The position numbers were made by a program, and so were the translations under genes. The notes under the pieces were generated by a model. It saw only the letters and a program-made list of their open reading frames with translations. It made no database searches and had not been told where the DNA came from. From contig CAJUDY010000002.1 in assembly GCA_910584945.1 (NCBI GenBank), forward strand, positions 57,047-121,046: a DNA stretch of 64,000 bases, given 5' to 3'. The DNA is from an uncultured Lachnospiraceae bacterium. Lineage in GTDB: Bacteria; Bacillota; Clostridia; Lachnospirales; Lachnospiraceae. This document shows, piece after piece, positions 1 to 7,130 of the stretch; positions within the stretch are counted from its first letter, which is position 1, and each line of letters begins with the position of its first letter.

Positions 1-91
1 GCGGAAACACCGGGGGCAACACAACCGGCGGCGGAAACACCGGGGGCAACACAACCGGCGGCGGAAACACCGGGGGCAACACAACTGGAAG
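1..91 (+). repeat. 30-bp in-frame tandem repeat
   Basis: Three near-identical 30-bp units encode a Gly-Gly-Gly-Asn-Thr-Gly-Gly-Asn-Thr-Thr linker; a fourth degenerate unit follows to about 110. The array is cut by the window edge, so its true copy number is unknown. It is a flexible linker in front of the fibronectin modules and probably varies in length between strains. Confidence 0.85.
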
Positions 92-1034
92 CGGGAACAC
101 CGGTACAAACAATCCGTCCGGCGGCAGCAACAATGATAATCCCGGAAATTCCGGCAGCATTTCCAACGGAACCGTCAGCGGCGGTGATAGCGGCGGATCT
201 TCTGATGTGGTCAACACCAGCGGCATCGGGAATCTGACGGTGACGATGACCAAATGCACGGCGTTGCGTCTGAGCTGGAGTCCGGTCGCGGGGGCAAAGA
301 ATTATGAGATCTATTATTCGACCTCTCCGAATTCTGGTTTCCGTCGGCTGGCGTCTTCGAAAAAGACCATTTATAATTTTAGCAAGGCGAAATGCGGACA
401 GACCTATTACTTTAAAGTGCGGGCGGGAAAGAAGGTCGGTAAGAAAGTAACCTACGGGGATTTCTGCCCAGCCGTATCTGGCAGGACGGTTCTGGACGGC
501 ACGGTAAATGCGTACATCGCCAAATCAACGTATCAGAGTGCAACCATCAAATGGAATAAGATCAAAGGCGCGAAAAAGTACGAGATCTATTATTCCACTT
601 CACCGTCCGGCGGCTATCAACTGCTGAAGACCCAGGGAGGCAGCAGTTTTACCCACAAGGGGCTGCAGGCGGGCGTCACCTACTACTATAAAGTGCGTCC
701 GGTGAGAGATCTGTATTATGGAGCGTACTCCGATGAAACCTCCGTGCGGGTGGTGCTGAGTTCTCTGACCAAACTGAAGGTGCAGTCCTCCGGTCCGGAC
801 CGGCTGAAAGTATCCTGGAAGAAAGTACCGGGGGCCGACAGGTACATCATTCTCCGTTCAGACAGCGAGAACGGAACCTACCGTCAGGTGGGGGTCACGA
901 ACAAAACGTCGTATCTGGATACGGGGCTGGCTCCGTCCACCGCTTATGATTATAAGGTATACGCCGTATCGGGTTCTTATCAGACCAACACGGCAGGACC
1001 GGTGCGTCAGGTGACTGGTACAGCGTCGCATTAA
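1..1034 (+). CDS. secreted fibronectin type III surface protein, C-terminal part
   Basis: The gene enters from beyond the left edge; the open frame begins at base 3 and ends at the TAA at 1032-1034. The first ~68 residues are a Gly/Asn/Thr/Ser-rich linker made partly of a 10-residue repeat. After it come about three fibronectin type III modules (roughly 225-490, 495-765 and 770-1020), each with a Trp-containing strand, a 'GA..YEIYYSTSP'-like segment and a 'YYYKVR' segment. Such modules are common in secreted or wall-associated proteins of Lachnospiraceae, often behind catalytic or binding domains that would lie outside this window. No sorting signal is seen at the C-terminus. The product's main activity cannot be judged from this piece. 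Confidence 0.8.
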   Translation, partial: GNTGGNTTGGGNTGGNTTGGGNTGGNTTGSGNTGTNNPSGGSNNDNPGNSGSISNGTVSGGDSGGSSDVVNTSGIGNLTVTMTKCTALRLSWSPVAGAKNYEIYYSTSPNSGFRRLASSKKTIYNFSKAKCGQTYYFKVRAGKKVGKKVTYGDFCPAVSGRTVLDGTVNAYIAKSTYQSATIKWNKIKGAKKYEIYYSTSPSGGYQLLKTQGGSSFTHKGLQAGVTYYYKVRPVRDLYYGAYSDETSVRVVLSSLTKLKVQSSGPDRLKVSWKKVPGADRYIILRSDSENGTYRQVGVTNKTSYLDTGLAPSTAYDYKVYAVSGSYQTNTAGPVRQVTGTASH

Positions 1035-1098
1035 TTCTCGAGTAAATTGCACTCGCTATTCGCGCTGTACCAGGACGCCGAAACAATAGAAGAATCAA

Positions 1099-1233
1099 CG
1101 TAACTGTTCAGCACAGGCCGAAGCACTTGCTGCTGAGGCCGTAAGAACATGATTCAGGAGTGCAAAATTCCATCGCCGGAGGCGATGTCCAATGGATTTT
1201 GCATCGTAATTGTGAAGGTACTGAACAGTTACG
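1099..1233. repeat. 135-bp intergenic element with 13-bp terminal inverted repeats (family A, copy 1)
   Basis: CGTAACTGTTCAG at 1099-1111 is matched by its exact reverse complement at 1221-1233. Inside lies a second hairpin whose arms read TGCAAAAT.CCAT and ATGGATTTTGCA, and a conserved core (CCGTAAGAACATGATTC followed by AGGAGTGCAAAA). The same core recurs at 55065-55094 in a second, more degenerate copy. No open frame of note is present. The structure fits a MITE-like or REP-like element; what mobilised it is unknown. Confidence 0.75.
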
Positions 1234-1263
1234 AAATAACAAAGAATTCGGAGGAACGAAGAC

Positions 1264-1641
1264 ATGAATGAACAAAAACTGGAAAAGCAGAGAGAGAACC
1301 TTGTGAGCAGAGGGGTGTTATCGCCGGACGAAAAACTGTTTGGTTCCGTCACGATCAATTATACGGAAAAGCTGGTCGGAAGAATTGAGAGCTGGAAACA
1401 GGGAGGCGTGGCAATCTTCACAGACCGGCAGGTCATTCTCTCGAAGGGATTTTCAGGCGAGTATATTCATATTCCTTACGACTGCGTGAAAGAGCTGAGA
1501 AAATGCAATCAGGGCTTTTTTCCAATAGGGATGGCGATCACCTATGAAAACAGGGGTAGCGGAGAAACCGTAACCGAAAAGATCTCGCTGATGAAGAGAA
1601 AAAAGTGGATGCAGATCGTATCAGAGAGGGCAGGCTTATAA
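1264..1641 (+). CDS. small PH-like domain protein of unknown function
   Basis: 125 residues starting at an ATG preceded by GGAGGAACGAAGAC. There is no signal peptide or membrane segment. A short charged N-terminal helix (residues 1-22) is followed by alternating beta-rich segments ('GGVAIFTDRQVILSKG', 'EYIHIPYDCVKELRK', 'GMAITYENRG') that look like a bacterial PH/GRAM-type fold, as in YdbT- or SHOCT-associated proteins. It lies 8 bp before a response regulator gene, so it may be co-transcribed with the two-component system. The fold assignment is inferred from the pattern only. Confidence 0.6.
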   Translation: MNEQKLEKQRENLVSRGVLSPDEKLFGSVTINYTEKLVGRIESWKQGGVAIFTDRQVILSKGFSGEYIHIPYDCVKELRKCNQGFFPIGMAITYENRGSGETVTEKISLMKRKKWMQIVSERAGL

Positions 1642-1648
1642 TTTTCCA

Positions 1649-2335
1649 ATGAAACAGATATTTTTGGTGGAAGACGACCATGAAATCGCAAAAAATCTGA
1701 CGCTTTTGCTCCAGGCGGAGGGCTATGGGGTATCCCATGCATCCGGTCAGGCGGAAGCGGCGTCCATGCTGGAAGCGGCCCGCTATGACCTGGCGCTGGT
1801 GGATATCTCCCTGCCCGACGGCAGCGGCTTTGTGGTCTGCACTCAGATCCGGCAGTCCCAGAACATCCCGGTGATCTTTCTGACGGCGTCCGGGGACGAG
1901 GCGAGCGTGGTCACCGGGCTGAATATGGGGGCCGAAGACTATATCACCAAGCCCTTCCGCCCCCGGGAACTGATCGCCCGGATCCAGGCGGCTCTTCGAA
2001 AATCAGGCGCTGTCTCCGGCGTCGCCCGGATCGGCGGACTCTTGGTGGACACAGGAAGCGGGCTGGTGAAAAAGAATGGGAAAGAGCTTTTTTTGTCCGC
2101 GCTGGAATACCGTCTGCTGCTGATCTTCGTGTCGAATCCCGGCGTCGTGATCACCCGGGACCGTCTGCTTGGGGAACTGTGGGACGCGGCGGGAGAGTAT
2201 GTCAACGACAATACGTTGACGGTATATATCAAGCGCCTGCGGGAGAAGATTGAGGATCGTCCGTCCGAACCGGAGATCATCCGGACGGTCCGGGGGATCG
2301 GATACCGGCTGGGAGGAAATGATGCTGCGAAATAG
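1649..2335 (+). CDS. OmpR-family response regulator
   Basis: 228 residues. The N-terminal receiver domain (1-115) has the acidic pair D9/D10, the phospho-acceptor D52 in 'LVDISLPDGSGF', and the Lys of 'TKPF' near 101. The C-terminal winged helix (about 125-225) ends in the typical 'TLTVYIKRLREKIE....IRTVRGIGYRL'. The stop overlaps the start of the histidine kinase gene, so the pair is translationally coupled. With the downstream ABC exporter it resembles regulator/transporter modules that respond to cell-envelope stress or peptide antibiotics; the inducer here is unknown. Confidence 0.92.
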   Translation: MKQIFLVEDDHEIAKNLTLLLQAEGYGVSHASGQAEAASMLEAARYDLALVDISLPDGSGFVVCTQIRQSQNIPVIFLTASGDEASVVTGLNMGAEDYITKPFRPRELIARIQAALRKSGAVSGVARIGGLLVDTGSGLVKKNGKELFLSALEYRLLLIFVSNPGVVITRDRLLGELWDAAGEYVNDNTLTVYIKRLREKIEDRPSEPEIIRTVRGIGYRLGGNDAAK

Positions 2336-3326
2336 AGAGATCCGTCGGTTTACGTTATTATTTTTTGGGCTCACCGTGACGGCCGGGGCAGCGGGAATCT
2401 TTCTGATCGGCCCGTCGGCGGGAGCGCTGCTCTTTGCTTTGGCTGCCTGTTATGGGGCGGCCTTTTTTTGGTTTATCAGGGAAAGATACCAAAGAATTGC
2501 CCGGATGTCAGAGGAGATCGACCTGGTACTTCACGATCAGGAATGTCTGTATCTTGCGGAGGAAGAGGAAGGGGAGCTGTCCATCCTGCAAAGCGAGATC
2601 GGAAAGATGACCCGGCGTATCCGGGAGCAGAACCGGGCGCTTCAGCGGGAAAAGGAGCATCTGGCGGACTCTCTGGCCGACATCGCCCATCAGCTTCGCA
2701 CACCTTTAACCTCTGTCAATCTGATTGTGTCCCTGCTGGAAAGTCATCCCGGGGAGGACAGGCGCAGAGAACTTTTTATGGAAATGGAAGATCTGCTGGT
2801 GTGCGTGGACAGCCTGATCACATCTCTTTTAAAGCTGTCCCGTCTGGACGCGGGGATCATTGTGTTCCAGAAAGAACAGATAGAAGCAAAAACGCTGATC
2901 GATACGGCGCTCCGTCCCCTTCGGATTCCCATGGATCTGCATGATATCACGGTGCAGACCGAGATCCCGGAAGGAATGACGCTTCTGGGAGACCCGGACT
3001 GGCTCGCCCAGGCAGTCCAGAATATTCTGAAAAACTGTATGGAGAGCGCGGGGGATCACGGGCGGATCGAGATCCTCTGCGAGGATACGCCGCTGTTCGC
3101 CGGTATCCGGATTCACGACAGCGGGCCCGGCTTTGACGAGGGCGAGCTGCACGGCTTGTTTGAGCGGTTTTACCGGGGGAAGGATACGATGACCTCCGGG
3201 TACGGGATCGGCCTGGCTCTCTGCAAGTCCATCATCACCAGACAGGGCGGAACGGTCAGCGCCCGGAATCATCCCGAGGGAGGCGCGGTGTTTTTTGTTC
3301 GCTTTCCCAAAATAGGATGTTTGTAA
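2322..3326 (+). CDS. sensor histidine kinase (two-TM, short sensor)
   Basis: About 334 residues from the ATG at 2322, chosen because GGAGG at 2312-2316 gives normal spacing; an ATG at 2319 also exists. Two adjacent hydrophobic segments (roughly residues 9-28 and 32-53) leave almost no extracellular loop. They are followed by a coiled linker, a HisKA domain with the H-box 'DIAHQLRTPLTS' (His about 123), and a HATPase domain with an N-box ('NILKNCMES') and G-boxes ('DSGPGF', 'GYGIGLAL'). The lack of an extracellular sensor domain is typical of intramembrane-sensing kinases working with ABC exporters, which fits the next two genes. Confidence 0.9.
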   Translation: MLRNREIRRFTLLFFGLTVTAGAAGIFLIGPSAGALLFALAACYGAAFFWFIRERYQRIARMSEEIDLVLHDQECLYLAEEEEGELSILQSEIGKMTRRIREQNRALQREKEHLADSLADIAHQLRTPLTSVNLIVSLLESHPGEDRRRELFMEMEDLLVCVDSLITSLLKLSRLDAGIIVFQKEQIEAKTLIDTALRPLRIPMDLHDITVQTEIPEGMTLLGDPDWLAQAVQNILKNCMESAGDHGRIEILCEDTPLFAGIRIHDSGPGFDEGELHGLFERFYRGKDTMTSGYGIGLALCKSIITRQGGTVSARNHPEGGAVFFVRFPKIGCL

Positions 3327-3400
3327 AAATGCTGCATTTTTGGCGCAAGTCAGTCCCGAAACCGCGGAACGGCTGACCACAGAATTAAGTGACAAAACTC

Positions 3401-3442
3401 TCACCGAAAAGTCACGCAGATGTAAGAGAAAAGTTATATGAT
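3401..3442 (+). promoter_or_regulatory. candidate response-regulator site and promoter before the ABC exporter
   Basis: TCACCG at 3401 and TCACGC at 3412 form a direct repeat with an 11-bp period, the geometry used by OmpR-type regulators. They sit over the -35 region of a possible -10 TATGAT at 3437-3442; no good -35 hexamer is seen, as expected for an activated promoter. A weak hairpin at 3325-3341 (AAAAATG/CATTTTT) may end the upstream transcript. This is inferred from spacing only. Confidence 0.3.
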
Positions 3443-3487
3443 AACACAGTAAAGCATATGCGGAATTTTCACAGGAGGTTTATCAAT

Positions 3488-4225
3488 ATGGAATTTCTGG
3501 AAGTAAAGAATCTGAGCAAGATCTACGGAAAAGGCGAGAATCAGGTCACGGCGCTGAATCATGTCTCTTTGACAGTGGAGAAGGGGGAGTTTGTGGCGAT
3601 CATCGGTTCCTCCGGGTCGGGAAAGTCCACGCTCCTTCACGCCATCGCCGGGGTGGATGTGCCTACGAAGGGGAAGATCTATCTGGACGGGCAGGATATC
3701 TACGCCGGGAACAGCGAACAGCTGGCTATCTTCCGCCGGCGTCAGGTGGGGCTGATCTATCAGTTTCACAATCTGATCCCCACCCTGAACGTGGTGGAGA
3801 ATATCACGCTGCCTGTGCTGATGGACCGGAGGAAGGTCAACCAGAAGCGACTGAAAGATCTCTTAGAACTTTTGGGGCTGAAGGACCGTCAGAATCATCT
3901 GCCCAATCAGCTCTCCGGCGGACAGCAGCAGAGGGTGGCCATCGGACGGGCGCTGATGAACGCGCCGGCGGTTATGCTGGCGGACGAGCCGACCGGGGCT
4001 CTGGACAGTAAGAACGGCCAGGAGATCGTCCGGCTCTTAAAAGAGAGCAATCAGAAATACGGACAGACCCTGCTTTTGGTAACCCATGACGAGAACATCG
4101 CCCTGCAGGCAGAGCGGATCGTCACCATCGCCGACGGGAGAGTGGTGCGGGACAGCAAGATCAAAAGGGCGCAGATCGAAGATCACAGTACAGAGAAGCG
4201 GGAGAGGAGGGCAAAGCGGCCATGA
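3488..4225 (+). CDS. ABC transporter ATP-binding protein (MacB/LolD/BceA type)
   Basis: 245 residues from the ATG at 3488, which follows AGGAGG; the open frame upstream of it has no ribosome site. Walker A 'GSSGSGKST' is near residue 40, the Q-loop is 'YQFHNLIP', the signature is 'LSGGQQQRVAIGRAL', and Walker B is 'VMLADEPTGALD', the last being typical of ATPases paired with FtsX-type permeases. The stop overlaps the permease start by 4 bp (ATGA). Together they form an exporter or mechanotransmission complex placed directly after a two-component system. Confidence 0.93.
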   Translation: MEFLEVKNLSKIYGKGENQVTALNHVSLTVEKGEFVAIIGSSGSGKSTLLHAIAGVDVPTKGKIYLDGQDIYAGNSEQLAIFRRRQVGLIYQFHNLIPTLNVVENITLPVLMDRRKVNQKRLKDLLELLGLKDRQNHLPNQLSGGQQQRVAIGRALMNAPAVMLADEPTGALDSKNGQEIVRLLKESNQKYGQTLLLVTHDENIALQAERIVTIADGRVVRDSKIKRAQIEDHSTEKRERRAKRP

Positions 4226-6783
4226 GGATGAACATCTTTCATAAAGTGGCCCTTCAGGGACTGATGCGGAACCGTACGCGCACCTTTGTGACGGTGCTGG
4301 GCGTGGTGCTGTCCGCCGCCATGTTTACCGGAATCGTTACCTTTGGAACCTCTCTCATGCAGTACCTGGTCAATGTGGAAATCGCAAAGGGCGGCGAATG
4401 GCATGTGGTATTCTCCGGCGCAGACGCTTCTTTTGTGCAGGAACGGAAAAAGGACCCGGAGGCGGAGGACGCATTCTCTTATGAAAACCTGGGCTATGCG
4501 CTTCTGGAGAATATCAAAGAAGAGAGCGCCGAAAAACCCTATCTCTTCGTGGCAGGCTTCGGGGAGGAGGCTTTGGAAGAACTGCCCATCCATCTGACTT
4601 CCGGCCGGATGCCGGAGAACAGCGGGGAGATCCTGATCCCGTCCCATGTGGCGATCAAAGCGGGGGTCCGGATTCCGGTGGGAGAACCCCTCACCTTGTC
4701 TCTGGGACAGCGGAAAGACGAGGGCGTCGTCCTGACTCAGTGCGATCCGTACCAGGAAGGAGAAGAACTGACCGTCAGTCAGGAAAGGACCTGTCTGGTC
4801 ACCGGTACCTATGAAAGACCCGGCTTTGAACTCCATGAGGCGCCGGGATATACGGTGATCACCCGGTCGGACAAGGGCGTGCAGCCGGATGGGTACACGG
4901 TCTTTGTACGGCTTTCGAACCCCCGGAAGGTGAAGACCTATGCGGCGGAGCAGGAGAGCGGGGGCGCCAGGGCGCTCAATGAGAATCTGCTGCGCTTTCT
5001 GGGCGTGACGGACAACCGGATACTGCAGGCGTTTCTCTATGTGGTCGGCGGCGTTTTGGCTACAATCATCATGGTGGCGTCGGTTTTTTTGATCTACAAT
5101 TCCTTCCATATATCCTTGAGCGAGCGGGTTCATCAGTTCGGCATCCTCATGTCCGTGGGAGCCACTTCCAGACAGCTTCGGGGGTCTGTGCTTTTTGAGG
5201 GCCTCTGCATCGGAAGCATGGGCATCCCTTTTGGCATCCTGGCAGGGATCGGCAGTATCCGGCTGCTGCTTCCGGTGGTGTCGGAACATTTTGGAAATAT
5301 TTCTGCCAGCGCTGCCAACGGCGTTTCTCTGGAACTGGCGGTGTCTTTCTCCGCCCTGGTCGGCGCGGCGGTGATCAGCATGATTACGATTCTGATCTCC
5401 GCCTGGATTCCAGCTAAAAAGGCAGCTTCCATTCCGGTGCTGGAGTGCATCCGTCAGACAAATGAGATCCGGACAGAGGGGAAGGATGTCCGGGTTCCGG
5501 CGTTCGTGTGGCGGCTCTACAGTCTGGAGGGAGCATTGGCTTTGAAAAATTTTAAGAGAAATCAAAAACGTTACCGGGGCGTGATTCTTTCTCTGACCTT
5601 CAGCGTGGTTCTGACCGTCTCCGGCAGCGCCTTCAACACGACGCTGAAAAGGATGGAGAAAGCCTATACCGCGCAGGGGGCCGACGGAGATCTGTCTTTC
5701 GTCACCGCCAACATGCCCGACGAAGAATTTGACCGGCTCTATGAGAAGCTTTGCCGGACGGAGGGGATTGAGAGGAGCACCTGGCAGGCCGATCCGATCT
5801 ATTCCGCGGTCACAGAGGAGCTTCCAGGGGACTTTCTGACCCTCTACCGGGAGGCGATGCAGGATAGCGGCGCCGGGAACACGCAGGAATTTCCCCTGTA
5901 TACCCAGTTTATTGAGGATGACATTTTTTATGAATTTATCGAGTCGCTGGGATTTTCCCGGGAGGATTATGAGGGGGCGGAAGGAAAAGTGCTGATCTGC
6001 GCATTGGACGCGGTCGAACATGTGACATACTGCACCGGAAGCACGATGGATGTAACCCTTCGCTCCGATGGGGGAGGACAGGAGAAGACCGTAAGCGCAA
6101 CTTTTGTGGACAGCTATCCGCTGGATACGACTTTTGAAGGAGTTCCGGACTGGGTCTTTGTCATGACAGCACCCCTGGGGATGCGGGCGCAGTTTGAGGA
6201 AGTGGAACCTCTGGGCGGAGAGGTGCGAAAGGGTATGCTGTTTTGGACGGATACGCCGTCTCAGACGCTGGCCAGGCTGCAGGACGCGGTCATGGAAGAG
6301 GGGATTCTGGCAGATTATTATTTCTACAATCTGGCCTCCGCCTTCGATCTGTTCCGCAACGCAGATTTCGTGATCAACGTATTCCTGTATGTGTTTGTGT
6401 TCATGATCTCCCTGATCGCCGTGGCCAACGTGTTCAATACGATCTCCACCAACATCCGGCTTCGGAGGCGGGAGCTTGCCATGCTTCGTTCGGTGGGCAT
6501 GTCCGACGGCAGTTTCAACCGGATGATGCGGTTCGAATGCATGTTCTACGGGGCGCGTACGCTGCTGTACGGAGCGCCGCTTTCGGTGATACTGTGCTTT
6601 CTCATCTATCGGGTGCTGGTGTCCGTGGAAAAGATGGAAGGAATGAGTTTTACATTTCCCTGGGGAGCTTTTGCGCTCAGTGTGCTGGAGGTGTTCGGCA
6701 TTGTCTTTCTCACGATGGTCTATGCCACGGGCAGGATTCGGAAGGAAAATATCATCGACGCGCTGCGGGACGAGATGGCGTAG
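4222..6783 (+). CDS. FtsX-like ABC permease, large duplicated type
   Basis: 853 residues. The N-terminal segment 'RNRTRTFVTVLGVVLSAAMFTGIVTFG' is a first TM helix followed by a large extracytoplasmic domain (about 50-265), then three TM helices (about 272-297, 325-352, 372-398). A second TM unit begins near 450 ('KRYRGVILSLTFSVVLTVSG'), followed by another extracytoplasmic domain and three C-terminal TM helices (about 715-840). This duplicated FtsX layout matches permeases of antimicrobial-peptide detoxification and sensing transporters. It is coupled to the ATPase gene. A long reverse-strand open frame covering it is a shadow. Confidence 0.9.
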   Translation: MRMNIFHKVALQGLMRNRTRTFVTVLGVVLSAAMFTGIVTFGTSLMQYLVNVEIAKGGEWHVVFSGADASFVQERKKDPEAEDAFSYENLGYALLENIKEESAEKPYLFVAGFGEEALEELPIHLTSGRMPENSGEILIPSHVAIKAGVRIPVGEPLTLSLGQRKDEGVVLTQCDPYQEGEELTVSQERTCLVTGTYERPGFELHEAPGYTVITRSDKGVQPDGYTVFVRLSNPRKVKTYAAEQESGGARALNENLLRFLGVTDNRILQAFLYVVGGVLATIIMVASVFLIYNSFHISLSERVHQFGILMSVGATSRQLRGSVLFEGLCIGSMGIPFGILAGIGSIRLLLPVVSEHFGNISASAANGVSLELAVSFSALVGAAVISMITILISAWIPAKKAASIPVLECIRQTNEIRTEGKDVRVPAFVWRLYSLEGALALKNFKRNQKRYRGVILSLTFSVVLTVSGSAFNTTLKRMEKAYTAQGADGDLSFVTANMPDEEFDRLYEKLCRTEGIERSTWQADPIYSAVTEELPGDFLTLYREAMQDSGAGNTQEFPLYTQFIEDDIFYEFIESLGFSREDYEGAEGKVLICALDAVEHVTYCTGSTMDVTLRSDGGGQEKTVSATFVDSYPLDTTFEGVPDWVFVMTAPLGMRAQFEEVEPLGGEVRKGMLFWTDTPSQTLARLQDAVMEEGILADYYFYNLASAFDLFRNADFVINVFLYVFVFMISLIAVANVFNTISTNIRLRRRELAMLRSVGMSDGSFNRMMRFECMFYGARTLLYGAPLSVILCFLIYRVLVSVEKMEGMSFTFPWGAFALSVLEVFGIVFLTMVYATGRIRKENIIDALRDEMA

Positions 6784-7130
6784 GAAAGATGCTTCAAGTC
6801 GGCAAAACAGTTTTGGCATACATGACAAAACGCAAAATGTTATAATAAAGTTGTAACCGGGACGATGGATGAAGGATAATAAAATCACAGGAAAAGAGAT
6901 ACTCATATCAGCCGGATGGACAGCGGCGGCTGTGACAGTATGCTGGAGGTGAAGTTATGCCATTTACAATCGTCCGACAGGACATAACCAGAATGACGGT
7001 GGAAAGCTACATCGGGTTTCTACTTTTCATATAATTTCGTTTATGATATGATTAGGAAGATAAATGGATCGTTGCCCCGTTTACCAGGGACATGATTCTT
7101 GAGAAAAAGATACGGGAGGCGTAACACAAA
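6784..7130. other. 347-bp scarred intergenic region
   Basis: No complete gene is seen here. It holds a 27-codon open frame at 6869-6952 (M-K-D-N-K-I-T-G-K-E..., no clear ribosome site) that resembles the start of a lost gene, and directly after it the stub of a macro-domain gene at 6957-7034. The rest (7035-7130) is AT-rich and carries the ribosome site (GGGAGG) of the DUF262 gene. No terminator is evident after the FtsX permease. Confidence 0.6.
6957..7034 (+). pseudogene. truncated macro-domain (ADP-ribose binding/hydrolase) gene, 5' stub
   Basis: An ATG with the ribosome site GGAGG (6945-6949) starts a 25-codon frame reading M-P-F-T-I-V-R-Q-D-I-T-R-M-T-V before it goes out of homology and stops. 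This opening is the characteristic N-terminus of bacterial O-acetyl-ADP-ribose deacetylase-type macro-domain proteins, where it continues into an 'DAIVNAAN' loop that is missing here. The ribosome site is intact, so a short peptide may still be made. The identification relies on recognising the N-terminal motif. Confidence 0.55.

Noticed and set aside
1..110. CRISPR-like direct repeats
   Set aside because: The 30-bp units are contiguous without spacers and are in frame inside a surface-protein linker.
4183..6906. 907-codon open frame on the - strand
   Set aside because: It covers the FtsX permease gene exactly antisense. Its translation is rich in His, Pro, Arg and Gln with no domain pattern, whereas the + strand has clear TM helices and a coupled start.
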